Notes: generated by a model not told the origin, from the sequence alone. 64,000 nt of DNA from Xestospongia bergquistia (GCA_963965975.1 OZ014425.1:1625501-1689500); one strand, 5' to 3'; positions 44,921 to 57,510 are shown, counted from the stretch's first letter. Numbers and translations are program-made.

Positions 44921-47900
44921 CTAACATTTCTTTTTAGTATTGGGTTCTATATCACTGTCTGGTCTTCCTTTCCTTTTATAAGGTCTACCTCCTGCTGGTT
45001 CCTTACCACGTGGTCTAAATGATTGGTCATGTGACTCTAACTCAATGTCATGTGACTTTGGAGGTTGTCGTTTGGTAATACTACTAGTAATGTTATCATC
45101 ACAGTCAGAGTCATCCTCCTCATCTGTTCTCTGTCTCTTGTGTTGTCTTCTTTCTTGTCTCTGACTACTAATGAAGGATTCCCTGCTACTACTCTCATCA
45201 TTTACTTCATCTCTGTTAGTTGATCTCTTACTGAAAGGTGGAGTAGATAGTTGATCACATGATCTCTTATTAAGTAGTCTCCTCTTTATGTCATCAGCTA
45301 GACTACTCTCTTCTATTGCTCTCAATGACTTAATAAGTTGTTGCCAGCTAGGACCATGATAACAAGATACATCGTCAGTTTTCTTTAACCAAGCAACTAA
45401 CATCTTCATTGTACATTTTCTAACTTGCTCCTTTTCTTCAATTTTAATAGCTTCTAATGTTGGATAATAGAGACCCAGTTCAAGTCCAAGAGATTCCCAG
45501 TCTATGAAATTGCTCAGTAATGATTTTGCTAACTTCAAGTCCTTAATATCTAGAATATCACAAAGTAACACAACCTTTTAATAGTATATTGTTATTACCT
45601 AATATACCTGTAATGATCACTTCATTCATACTATCATTAACTTCAGTTACATTAGAGGACTCTATTAATGATAATACTCAATACTAGTATATAGTATATT
45701 AATAAGTAATACCTTGAGATTGAGTACATAGTACTTCACTTGATACACTAGTAGTAGTGAGCTCTGATATCTAGTAAGTGTTACATAATATGTAATGAAT
45801 ACAAGGGAAGAGACAATATACCTTTGTTGACCACACCAGGTGTCTTCTCTCTTGTAAGCACATAACATAATCAGTTAAGACACATTTTGCCGCTAAATCA
45901 TTCTTGACAACCACAGCAGGATGAGGAGAATGTGAGTGATATTCAGGACAGCAACAAGGAAAGCCAAAGAAATGATGAGATTTGTAAGTGTAGTGTAATG
46001 ATTGTGTGACTGTCTTTAGACCTCTGTGTAGTGTGGAGATAATTTGTTTACAGAGAACATCTAATGATAGCTTTGGAGTCATTTGGTCAACCCAAACTTC
46101 AAGATAAGTAGCTCGACTAATAAGAGTGACACGATCATGATATTCCCCAACATTAAAAGTAATCTTGTTACGATGATGGACAATTTTATCAAGTAATTTC
46201 CACTCTAGCTCTGATTTAGATGTTTGACTGAGGAGATAAACTACTAGACAACAGAACACACCCACAGGAGTGTAACCACACTCAAAATAGATTGTCAAAG
46301 GAGCAGGACAAATGGACTGATCTCTTTGATCCTCTTCAACTGGAGCAGGTTTTAAAGCACAAGGCATAAAGTAATAGTTCTCAGTTTTACAACCGACTTT
46401 GATCTTCATAGGACCAGCTACAATATGTAGATGTTTTAATAGTGATACTAGTCTGGTGGGTGTAAGAGGATCTCCTTTCCTAGAAGAAAGTTGTTTTACA
46501 TATGACTCAGTAAATCGACCATTATCACGAAACTCTTTTTCAGTTGAGGCACTTCCTAACTCTTTAAAAGTAAAACATGATGTGATGAGTTGTGTAATTC
46601 TGTCAAATACAAGTTGGAGGTTAGTAATGACAATATTTCCTAGTCCCTCTACCTCTGGATAATGCATAATAACACCCACTCTGTGATGTAAAAACCACAG
46701 AACTGATTTGAAGTCTTCTCTATCTTTGATTCCACAATCCTCAGCCATTTTATAACATGTATCTAGTTGATGAATAGACTTTTTACTCTTTCGTAATTTT
46801 AGACTAAAGGCACACCAAGAAGCAGGAACAGGTAACTCATGAAACTTCTTAGAAATGACTTTGTGGAGTAGAGAACGTAACTCTTCTATTTCCTTTTGAT
46901 CATTTCTTGTATCAAGTGGAAAAATCACTTGATCTGGAGTTGAATATTGTACAAGATCTTCACTAAATAGTTCAGCACTGTCCTGTATCTTCAGTTTAAG
47001 ATGATTGTTGACTGAATTCACTTTACCATGAGCTTCAGTTTCATTTGGAAAACAGTCTCTGTGAGTAGCTATGAGGAACGCAGCAGGTTCTGACTCATCT
47101 TTCAGTGGTACTTTATCAAAACTCCATCCAATAGTATTTTGTCTCAAACAAGCTATACTAGCTAGAGAACGAAAGATGACCTCTTCATGAGTGAGGGATG
47201 TTTGATAAGGTTTAGAATCACCACTAGATGATCGATATTTAATTTCATAACGACTTGTCAAGTCTATTGTTAGATCAAAAACAAGTAGATTGATAGCTGG
47301 ACCAGTGATAAGAGCTGGTAACATTTCGTGGAACTCAGGTTGTCCTCCAGTATCAATTATATATAACATAGCATGACTGTCTTTGGTGGTTTGTTGAGAT
47401 CTCTCTTCATAAACCTTTCTTTTGGTGACTGGAATACTTTCTACAAATTTTGAGAGAGAATAGATGCCTTTTACATGTCCTGTTTCAGTGTTTTCATTCT
47501 TTTCCTTAAACTCCTCATTGTTACCTTCAATCCCTCTTTCTTCTCCTTCTTTAACAATCTCCTCTGTGTCCTCTTCTACTTTTGTTGTGTTCACTTCAAT
47601 ATCACCATAACTATCACTACAATCCTCTTCTAATTTAAATGTATAGTCACATCTGATGTCAATGTCATTGTTTGCTCTAAGTGATGTCACAGTACTTGAA
47701 GATGCACTGCTGTTGAACTGAATGATTTCACTACTAGTATGAAGACAATGACTTATTGTAGAACCATTCTTTTCTTCTTTTCCCTTAAATCCTTTATTGT
47801 TGTCTTCATTCTTCTCCTCTTTTGATTCTTCATTCATTTCCTTAGTTTCATTTTGTCTCTCTATTATGTTCACTTCAATATCACTATAACTGTCATTACT

Positions 47901-49931
47901 TTCTTTCTCAAATTCATCTGTGTAGTCATTTTTGATGTCAATAACATTGAGTTCTGACATGGTACTTGAAGATACATGTTCAATACTGTCACTACTAGTA
48001 GTAGGACTTCTTGAAGTGTTATTTATAATATTCTCATACATTAAAACAGCTTCTTCTTCTAGATCTTGTGTCCTCCATTCTGTAGTAACTACTGCATTAT
48101 GTTGTTGTAGTTTACGAAATGAGTCAACTTGTATGGCTGCATCAACCACACCAGTACTAAGAGAAGGTTCTGTAAGAGACTCATTGAGTAATCTCTTCTT
48201 CAAAGTACTCTTACCAGCACCTGGTGGTCCTGTTAGAATACATTTTACAACACATAACATTGCTTCTCCACTAGTACGAAGTACTTGTTGAGATTTGATA
48301 AATGAAACAATCCCACTTTTTTTTCTGCTATAATACATCGTATGGTCAAATCGATATCCATCAATAACACAGCCTTTCTCTACCACAAGATGTTGTACAA
48401 TGTCAATATTTCCAGACTGACATGCTTTATGAAGTGGTCTCTCCTTGTCATTATTCTCAGCTTCAATATTACATAGAGTGTGATTAGTTAGTATTTTAAC
48501 AATTTCAAAGTGACCTTTATTACATGCTAAGTGTAATGGAGTGTTAGTATATTTATTTTTAGCAGTAACATCACAGTCTTTCTCTACCACAAGATGTTGT
48601 ACAATGTCTATATTTCCAGACTGACATGCTTTATGAAGTGGTCTCTCCTTGTCATTATTCTCAGCTTCAATATTACATAGAGTGTGATTAGTTAGTGTTT
48701 TAACAATTTCAAAGTGACCTTTATTACATGCTAAGTGTAATGGAGTGTTAGTATATTTATCTTTAGCAGTAACATCACAGCCTTTCTCTACAACAAGATG
48801 TTGTACAATGTCTACATTTCCAGACTGACATGCTTTATGAAGTGGTCTCTGCTTGTTAATATTCTCAGCTTCAATATTACATTGAGGGTGATTAGTTAGT
48901 ATTTTGACAATTTCAAAGTAACCCTTTCCACATGCTATGTGTAATGGAGTATCACTATAGTTATCTTTAGCACTAACATCACAGCCTTTCTCTACCACAA
49001 GATGTTGTACAATGTCTATATTTCCAGACTGACATGCTTTATGAAGTGGTCTCTCCTTGTCATTATTCTCAGCTTCAATATTACATAGAGTGTGATTAGT
49101 TAGTGTTTTAACAATTTCAAAGTGACCTTTATTACATGCTAAGTGTAATAGTGTGTTACTATATTTATCTTTAGCAGTAATATCACAGCCTTTCTCTACC
49201 ACAAAATGTCGTACAATGTCTACAATTCCAGACACACATGCTTCATGAAGTGGTCTCTGCTGCTTGTGTTTATTCTCAGCTTCAATATTACATTGAGGGT
49301 GATTAGTTAGTGTTTTGACGATTTCAAAGTAACCTTTTCTACATGCGAAATGTAATGGAGTGTCTCTATAGCAATTTTTAGCAGTAACATCACAGCCTTT
49401 CTCTACCACAAGATGTCGTACAATGTCTACATTTCCAGATCGACATGCTTCATGAAGTGGTCTCTGGTTGATAAAATTATTAGCTTCAATATTACATTGA
49501 GGGTGATTAGTTAGTATTTTGACAATTTCAAAGTGACCCTTTCTACATGCTATGTGTAATGGAGTGGCACTATATTCACTTTTAGCAGTAACATCACAGC
49601 CTTTCTCTACCACAAGATGTTGTAAAATGTCTACATTTCCAAACTCACATGCTTTATGAAGTGGTCTCTGTTTGCGTTTATTCTCAGCTTCAATATTACA
49701 TTGAGGGTGATTAGTTAGTATTTTGACAATTTCAAAGTGACTGTTGTCACATGCTATGTGTAATGGAGTATCACTATAGTTATCTTCAGCAGTAACATCA
49801 CAGCCTTTCTCTACCACAAGATGTCGTACAATGTCTACATTTCCAGACTGACATGCTTTATGAAGTCTCTTAACAAGATCCATATCACCTATAGAACGGG
49901 CATCACAAATCTCTACTGTTGACTGTTCCAT
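44921..49931 (-). CDS. Ankyrin-Roc-COR-Death domain protein (copy 1)
   Basis: A large ROCO-family signalling protein. The first exon (about 45823-49931) encodes over 1,360 residues. Residues 1-510 hold about 15 ankyrin repeats in 68-residue pairs (RPLHKACQSGNVDIVQHLVV and TPLHIACGKGHFEIVKILTN). The Roc GTPase has P-loop LTGPPGAGKSTLKKRLLNE (about residue 567), G3 DTGGQPEF (about 857) and G4-like ATHRDC (about 953). A COR domain follows with FKSVLWFLHHRVGVIMHYPE. Two short linker exons follow. The last exon (phase 1, begins DIKDLK) encodes a Death domain (NFIDWESLGLELGLYYPTLE ... CTMKMLVAWLKK ... GPSWQQLIKSL) and a basic tail ending KRKGRPDSDIEPNTKKKC, a likely nuclear signal. DAPK1 has the same order plus a kinase. 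The Roc holds a huge acidic insert between P-loop and G3. Immune or death signalling is inference. Confidence 0.9.
45665..45880. repeat. Near-identical block shared with the second Roc-COR gene
   Basis: About 216 bases spanning two introns and two small exons match 59431-59648 with only a handful of differences, while the coding sequence just upstream (45881-45960 against 59649-59720) is clearly more diverged. Confidence 0.75.
48360..49890 (-). repeat. Tandem 204-base ankyrin-pair repeats, copy 1 array
   Basis: About seven and a half units of 204 bases (68 residues, two ankyrin repeats). Neighbouring units are far more alike than needed for the fold, for example the block with GACATGCTTTATGAAGTGGT recurs with few changes. 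This suggests recent unit duplication or homogenisation. Confidence 0.85.
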
Positions 49932-50017
49932 TGTCTTGAAAGGGCGTGGTCACTTTAATATTCTCTTTATAATGCCCACCTGATTAAGTTGACCCTGCAA
50001 ACTGCAAAAGTGCAAAG
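49932..50017. promoter_or_regulatory. 86-base divergent promoter between Roc-COR gene and ankyrin-RING gene
   Basis: The two start codons face away from each other with 86 bases between them. The space contains GGGCGTGGTC, the CACCC/GC-type motif common in this window. Both genes encode ankyrin proteins with signalling domains, so joint expression is likely but inferred. Confidence 0.5.
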
Positions 50018-53000
50018 ATGTTTGGACGTTCTCGTAGTCTTGGTGAGACAGCTCTGAAGACACAATTAAATATTACAGAACAAAGAATATCTACATTAGA
50101 AGACTACATACACAGTAGAGAGAGACAATATCAGGTAAGACTACTGGTACATAGTCTGTTATGATATGATCAGAGACTGTTTCTTGTTGTAGACTACTAT
50201 ATCTCATCTTCATGGAGAACGTAGAGAATCACGTGATCACTATTCATCTGGTGTAGGTCAGTTTATCTCTCAACGTAGAAGACGTGTTGGTAGAACACAT
50301 GATATTATTATGTCTATGAGAAGTGTTGGATCTACATCATTTGAAGAAGGAAATGAAGTAGATAATGGTAAGTAAAAGACAATTATCTATTGTAATGAGA
50401 TCTACTTATAATCTACTGCTCATGTTAACATTTAATTTAAAACTGATTGTTCTCTAACAATATTTTCAGCTTCTGAGAGCAAAATACTGTAATCTGATTG
50501 GTCAATCAGCACTTTTAAATCCCATACTAAACCTCTGAATTAATTTTGTCCATAACAATATCATTTGTCATATCATCTAATAACTTGTAGTAACAATTAT
50601 ATTATTATTATATCACTAATATTAGTAACAAACAATATTAACAATATATTATATTAGTAATTAATGGAGTACATAGTGTTTAATTATAATTAAATAGTTG
50701 TTAATATCTTCAATATCATCATATGTTGTCTATTATAGAACAGTTAGTAATGACATGTTCTTTAGAACTTCAGATCTTTACTTTTGAATTATTATAATAT
50801 AAAAACTTTAGATATTGTGTTCCCTCATTTTTATATGAACTGTGAATGCATATCTAATTAATGTTGGGGGTGGAGCCTGAGGTTATTAATATTTCCATGA
50901 TAGTTTCATTACATGTAGTACAGTATCTATTTTACAGTATTAGTATGAACTTTGAATATCATGTTTGATAAATAAGTGTTGTTAGTTAGTTTACAATAAA
51001 CCAAACTATTCTCATCTCAAATACAAATATCTACTAATTTTATAATATTAATGATAATTTACAAACAAAACTGTTCTCATCTCACAAATACAAAATTAGG
51101 AAAGTTTCATCATGAAAAAAGTCTGAACATTGACCATTGTATTAAAAATAAACACACTAACATTATTATACATTGAAATATATACAATAGTAATATTTAT
51201 AGTATGTAATTGTGTTAGAAAATTTTCAACATATTTATTTTTTACTTGAAACTTTCTTAACACAAAGGTTCCCAATCTATGATATATCTAGTAATTTTAT
51301 AATAATAATGATAACTTATAAAAACATGAAAACTTAACACAATAAGTTAATATGTATATATTATAATAATTAAAGTATTATATTGTAAGGTTTCCTTTGG
51401 TACTACAAAGTTATTAACAACATAGCTAGTTAGGTTTTAAAGTTTGTTTATGTACATATATATTACTATAAATATTTGATTTGTTATGTTATATACAAAC
51501 TATATTATAATGTACATATATTATAATGTACATATATTATAATGTACATATATTATAATGTAAATATATTATAATGTATAAAATCCTGTATAATTAGGAA
51601 TTGAAATCAGGAGCTTTAGAATACCTACTTGTCTTGAATTCAAATCATTACAATTCTTTATTTATAATAAAGTTATTAACATTTCATCATTTAGGGATCT
51701 AGTACAGTTGTTAGTTTCATATGGTGCTCAAGTAGATATTCATGGTGGTAGTGATTCATGGACACCCTTGTTTTATGCTGCTATGTCAGGTGATTATCAC
51801 ATGACTAAAGTACAAGTATCATGTGACATTTATATATATACATATAGGTCACATTCATTTAGTGGAATTTTTATTATCAGTTGGTGCTAATCCTGAAGTA
51901 GTGTAATGATATAGTATATGATTAGATGTATCTTATCACTATAGGAGGAGGACAGTCAAGGTAGTACTGTGAGGGAGAGATTGATAAAGGCAATAGAAGA
52001 GACTGAAGAATGTATGACACGTCTTAAACAACGAGAGAGATCAGCTGTTAGTTTACGCTACCTATATACTAATAGATTAATATTGTTTGTTAATAATTAT
52101 TTAAAATATGTTATTAAGATCTCTTATTTTATAAGTAACTTACAAATATCAGTTTAGTATCTCATGTTATCATTGACTATCTTCTTTCTATCTTTTAGTC
52201 TGTTGTAGATACTAACCTTATTACAAGACTCTCTGTTAATATGTTAAGACAGGTATATAAACACTTATATCTCATTGTAATTATTGATTTTAATTACAGG
52301 AGAGTTCCCCATCTTGTTCTGTTGAAAATGAATTAGAATGGCAAAATTTAAAACTCACAAAATTAAAGGAGGTCTTGTCTTTGTTGACCACACCCACCGA
52401 GAAACTTCTGTCTGCTTTGAATGACAAGAATCTCTCAGAGTTTGTGTAAGACACTTCATATCTACCAGTATCTATTTTTACATGGTCATCCATTTTTTGT
52501 CTTACCACTATCTTTCCATCTATCTAGTTCTCTATTGGAGTCAGGCACAATATCACCTGATATATTACTGGGTAATAGACCAGTTTTAGTACAGATCTGT
52601 GAGGATGGATTATATGGTTTTGCTAAAGTTTTATTAGATCATGGAGCAAAAGTAATTTATTTGTAATAATACATTAACATGTACATGTACATGTAGGTGT
52701 GTCTAGATGGTGCAGCCAATGAAATCCCTCTTATAGTAGCAGCCAGTAATGGGGATGTCCCTTTATTAAAGTTATTAATAGAATATGGAGCTAATGTAAA
52801 TGTCCAGGTTTGTATATTACATTATATTAATATATGATATCTATCTCTTTATAATGTAGAGTTGTGATACATTAAATACTGCATTACATGAAGCAGCATC
52901 TACCAATGATATTGAAGTTGTTAACTATTTATTATCTGTTGGTGCTGATATAACATTAGTTAATATATCTGGTGAACAATCCTTTGATTGTACTACTATA

Positions 53001-54342
53001 TCAGAGATACGCAAGTAAGTAGACTGTCTGTTCATCCATTAATACTATTATCATTTAATTAATAAAATTAGTTAATTATATTTTATCTATTTTATTTAAT
53101 CCATTCAGTTTATATGTCTATCCTATGTATTCATCCATTCATCTCATCTATTGATCCATTCATCTCATATATCCTCCCATTTATTGATCCATTTATCTCA
53201 TCTATTGATCCATTTCATAGACTATTAGCTACTGGTAACAATAGATTATTGGTTGCTGTTATGGAGGATGACCAAACTGTTATATCTCATCTTGTATTAG
53301 AAGAGGGTGTGTCAGTTAATACAGAATATTATCATAATGGTTATACAGCATTACATCAAGCATGTGAGGAAGGATATGATGAGATTACACAATTACTAAT
53401 TGAACTGGGAGCTGATATTAACAAGAAGGTATGATAGTCATGTGATTTGTTTTGTCATCATGTGATTGTCACATGATTGTATGGTATATAATTAAAACCT
53501 CTAAAGGCATTCTATATTAAGGATACTTTCACAATAAGGATAGTGGTTGAAAAGTGTTAGATGTTTCATTATACAGTATCACATGATTATCACATGTTTG
53601 TATTCTACATAATATCTGTTTATAGGGTGGACTGTATCTACAGACTCCATTACATATAGCTAGTCAGGGAAACCATCTTGAAGTGGCAAAGGTCCTTTTA
53701 AAACATGGAGCTAGAGTTGACATTAAAGACTCTGATGGCCAGGTACAACTTGTCAAACCTGTTTTATCAACTAGTTTATATATATGTATTGTACAGGTAC
53801 CCTTTGAAATTGCCTCAACAAACCAAATGCGTAAAGTACTTGTAGAAGCTCGTCAACTCCACCCTCCTCCCCCTCCACCATCCTCCTCCTCAGATGAGGG
53901 GGTGGAGTCTGAAGGCAAGCTGTGTCTAATATGTATGGACAAAGTTATCAATACCATCATTTTACCATGTGGACATCAGGTTAATAATTACTTGTTTGGG
54001 AGTTGGTCCCTATAATATTTGTTATCACAATATACTATTATTATAGACAGTAATAATAATGATAATTAACATGATAGTTACCTTGTTATATGATATGTAT
54101 TTAGTATTACATTGTTATGTTAACAAGATAGTTAATACATTAGATATGTGTTCATATAATATAGTACTATTATATTAACAAATTACTATAGACTATCTGA
54201 AGGTCAATTCAAAAATAGATCATGTTTTACTAATTATAGCAGCCCCTAGATTAATATAATAATATTAACTGTTTACATTAATAATAAAGTTTATATGTTC
54301 ATTTTTCTTATGTAGGCATTCTGTATTGACTGTGTAACTTAA
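50018..54342 (+). CDS. Coiled-coil/ankyrin/RING protein with stop inside the RING
   Basis: About 14 exons starting 50018-50134 (MFGRSRSLGETALKTQLNIT, a predicted coiled coil) and 50193-50367. A probable exon near 51601-51671 restores the reading phase into 51695 onward (DLVQLLVSYGAQVD). Ankyrin repeats follow (GHIHLVEFLLSVGANPE; PLLKLLIEYGANVNVQ; NTALHEAASTNDIEVVNYLL; YTALHQACEEGYDEITQLLI; TPLHIASQGNHLEVAKVLLK), with a helical insert (RERLIKAIEETEECMTRLKQ) between the first and second groups. A Pro-rich linker precedes the RING start CLICMDKVINTIILPCGHQ. The last exon reads AFCIDCVT then TAA (54340-54342). In the same frame beyond the stop the RING-like ITQCALDRQSIREVIPIF continues to a second stop at 54400-54402. 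As read, the RING is cut and ligase activity doubtful. A RING E3 role is inferred from the family. Confidence 0.8.
51511..51585. repeat. 18-base tandem repeat
   Basis: ATAATGTACATATATTAT and close variants occur four times in a row inside an intron of the ankyrin-RING gene. Confidence 0.75.
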
Positions 54343-54864
54343 ATTACACAATGTGCATTGGATAGACAATCTATTAGAGAAGTCATTCCTATTTTTAAAT
54401 GAATTCCCCAATTTTTAATAATAAGTAATTTTTGACAAATGTTTTTGGGTTCTAGTTTTTTTTAAAACAATAAGTATCATTTTTTGATAGAAGATATGAG
54501 AACAAGTAGGTGTGACTAATTGAGAAGAATTAACACAATTATTAATAGTAATGATAGGAGGTATACACATTATGAAATGAGGAATAAAGAATGAAATGAA
54601 AATAGCAAGTTTATTGGCCAATAACACAAAAAACAATAACAATAGTACATTTACAGTAAACACATGTAATGATACATGATGTACTCATGTATGGTATATA
54701 ACATTAAACTTATAAATGATAATAATAAACTGAATAATTAAAGAAGCTGTGCCAATCATTTGCTAATACCAGGGGGAATTCACTACTTTATAGCCACATT
54801 GGACTATTTTTAATTAATTGAATTTCAGCTGGAGTCTGTAGTGACCATCACTTGACAGACCAGT

Positions 54865-56531
54865 TTACAAAACTTGTTTGGTCAATTTAAGGACAATACT
54901 GGGTTGCTGAGTAAAACTTTTCATTTGAGTGTTGACAGTCCATTGGGCAGAATTTGTAAGAGGGCACTCATCTGATGGATCTACAAGAGGTGTAGTAGAC
55001 ATTATGGGGCTGGAAAGGGGTGGAGCTGATAATCCAAGGGGCGTATGCACTGAGTGAGGTGGTGTAGAGGTGTGTGATGAGTGAGGAAGTGGGGAAGGTG
55101 AAGATGAGGAACGTGAATAATCCAGAATGGGAACATATTGGATGACTTTTTTGGGAGGTGCTGTTGGATGAGTTAGAGCATCCATGTCTTTTCCAGCTAG
55201 AGGGAAACGCCGAGGTGGCCATGGTAACACTTGTGTCACAACCTCTTCCATTTCCATTCCTATACCAGGAAGTGGAGGAGAAGCTGAATGAGACGAATCA
55301 GGAGTTGATGATAGTTGAGGTGGGCGTGGTCTTTTACGATTGCCAGTAATAAAATTGAGGTATCTTTTTCTTTCCTTTGCCTCACATCTGTTGTGTCTAT
55401 CAGCAAAAATTAGATCACTGTCATCCTATCAAAATAAACAAAAAACATAACTTTGTCCTAAAAAATATAGTAATTATAACATTAAATTAACCAGTAAGTA
55501 GTAAACATATGAAGCCACTATATACATGTAGATACATGTACATGTGTGTGTGTGACTGTACCTCTTCTTCATCACTGTCATCTATATCTCCATTGATTTT
55601 TATCCCATGATCAAGTTTTCTGTTCACATGATGAGAATTGAGTCCTGTCTCCTTCCCTTTATCAGTATCACCATTAACAAAGGGAACAGTGTCTGGTCCC
55701 ATATTCTCTTCTACCTTGCGCCATTTTGGTGTAATGATTTCTTTGTATTCTAGCTTTTCTAGTCGAGATATAGATATAATGGATTGAGGTATAACAATGT
55801 TGTCAATGTCGTATTGAGGAGTTGTGACACCTTCCTTCTTCTTGGATAACGAGGTGGGTGTGGCTGGGTGTGAGGAGTCTTCGCAGTAGGCAGACGTGTT
55901 AGCAGAGTATCTTTTATGAGGCAAACCTAATTACCAGACATTATAATAATTGTATTATCAATATGTTGTGTACATAATTAACTTGGCTCAATATAGAGAT
56001 AATACATTTTTTTCAAAGGAAATAAATATAATTAATTAATATTAGACAATAAATAACAGTTTATTATAAAGTATGACTATTTTATTAGTGATAAATTTAT
56101 TACTGACCTTTGCTGTTTCTGTCAGTGGGTGTGTCCAGTGGTGATGGAGAAGGTGAGAATGATCTGCTCCTCTCTAATCCTATAACATTATAGTAACAAG
56201 ATGATATTAGTGTAATGAATACACTTACTTAATAAAGGTCTGTTCAGTGGTGTGTGGTCAAATGGAGGAAAATAACTAGCAGCCTTTCTTCTCTTGGAAA
56301 GTGGAAGAGAAGCATAAGAATGTTCCTGTAGTACTTGATGTATTGCAGTATCTAACCAGAGACTAGATGGAATATCTAATAGAGACAAACACATAGTTAT
56401 TAACATGGGATGTGTTTTCAATATTCAGTAATTATTACAACAAGTTGTCTTTTGATATCAATATCAATTCCTTGAGGAGTGTGTCTGTTGACCACATCCA
56501 TTATGATTGTGAAGGCCAACTCGATCATCAT
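54865..56531 (-). CDS. KANSL1: KANSL1-like gene, C-terminal half (PEHE domain)
   Basis: Scaffold subunit of the NSL histone acetyltransferase complex (MOF/KAT8). Exons on the minus strand: about 56440-56531 (uncertain), 56232-56385 ([20 protein letters not shown], compare KANSL1 DDVPTSLHFQSMLKSQ), 56108-56180, about 55560-55927 with the PEHE start [20 protein letters not shown] and [16 protein letters not shown], and 54865-55426 with [20 protein letters not shown], a Ser/Pro-rich region and [17 protein letters not shown] domains bind the MOF acetyltransferase. What would be the N-terminal half lies next to it on the opposite strand (56910-57389), so this is either a separate short gene or half of a rearranged one. 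The 5' end is not settled. Confidence 0.8.
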
Positions 56532-56909
56532 CTTGTTGTAAGTTGTACACACAACAATGTAAATACCTAACATATATTATATTACTGTTATAACTCAATA
56601 ATCTATTAACATCTCTTATTAAAGGAAGAACATCTTTAGATTAAACCAATGTAGGGAGATAACACATTCTACAACATAGTATCCTGTTAATAACATTACC
56701 TGCTGGTTGTGATAAAAATGGATGATAAGATGAATCTAATCGAGTTTTATCATTCTCCTCTCTCCTTGGTTTTCATTTTCTCTCTTTCCTCATCCATACA
56801 AGTTTCCTCCGAGGGGCATGATGAAGACTTCAAGTTCTTGCACATGTATTGTTTCCTTCATCCATTAATAGAACTGGAAAGGGGTACCCTAAAATATCTC
56901 TGACTTGTA

Positions 56910-57389
56910 ATGGATGTGTCATCAGAGAGGGGTTTGAAAGAAGCATTTGTCGCACTTGACAGTGACAAGGTGTACCAGAGATACCATTTGATGGAACCTT
57001 GGATGACTTTAAAAGAGATGCTGACCCAGAAAGAGTTGATCCATTCCTCGTTTATGAGTCTCCAATGTATGACTGATCGTACAAAGTTAGGGTCTCAGTG
57101 GGCATGGCTTTGTCATCAGATCACCACTCTCAACCAGAAGCTATTTCAGATAGACTCATTAATCCAGTCACAACCACCCAAAGAAACTGTTCAATTTATG
57201 GCTCATAATCCATTCACAATACCTTGTGTGTGTGGACTTCAAAATGGACTCCCATTGTTGTTTAAGAGCTTCTCTCCTACAGAGGATTCAATAGATAACA
57301 ACATGATAACACCAACTGTAAATCCATTGAGACTATATAGGAATAGATTCATTCAAGACACAGAACATGAGATCATGTTATCAAAGTAG
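56910..57389 (+). CDS. KANSL1-like N-terminal/middle fragment in opposite orientation
   Basis: One open exon of 159 codons from ATG 56910. MTDRTKLGSQWAWLCHQITT and LNQKLFQIDSLIQSQ match the KANSL1 segment that in human reads DRAQIGSRWTWLQAQ and ISDLEYRI. VCGLQNGLPLLFKSFSP and LRLYRNRFI follow as in the region after it. In KANSL1 this part precedes the block now coded on the minus strand at 54865-56400. Orientation is therefore wrong for one contiguous gene. A local inversion, an inverted partial duplicate or an assembly flip could explain it. The frame is intact. A short upstream frame at 56709-56903 may be its leader. Confidence 0.7.
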   Translation: MDVSSERGLKEAFVALDSDKVYQRYHLMEPWMTLKEMLTQKELIHSSFMSLQCMTDRTKLGSQWAWLCHQITTLNQKLFQIDSLIQSQPPKETVQFMAHNPFTIPCVCGLQNGLPLLFKSFSPTEDSIDNNMITPTVNPLRLYRNRFIQDTEHEIMLSK

Positions 57390-57510
57390 TGGGTGTACAT
57401 TTTAAATAACTTAACAACAACATCCTACATTATTATATATATTATTATAGAATCTGAGATCACCTTATCAAAGTACTTGACCTGAAAACAGTATCCTACA
57501 TCCTATACTA
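57350..57510. repeat. Imperfect tandem duplication of about 95 bases
   Basis: The segment around 57363-57455 (GAGATCATGTTATCAAAGTA ... CATCCTACAT) is partly repeated at 57454-57515 (GAGATCACCTTATCAAAGTA ... TATCCTACAT). The first copy contains the last codons and stop of the KANSL1-like plus-strand frame. Confidence 0.55.

Noticed and set aside
48360-49890. Regular spaced repeats that could suggest a CRISPR-like array
   Set aside because: The 204-base period codes ankyrin pairs in one open frame without variable spacers, and the DNA is animal.
54415-54663. Minus-strand ORF of 82 codons with hydrophobic start
   Set aside because: Very AT-rich, directly in the 3' flank of the ankyrin-RING gene, no similarity to any family, no splice context.
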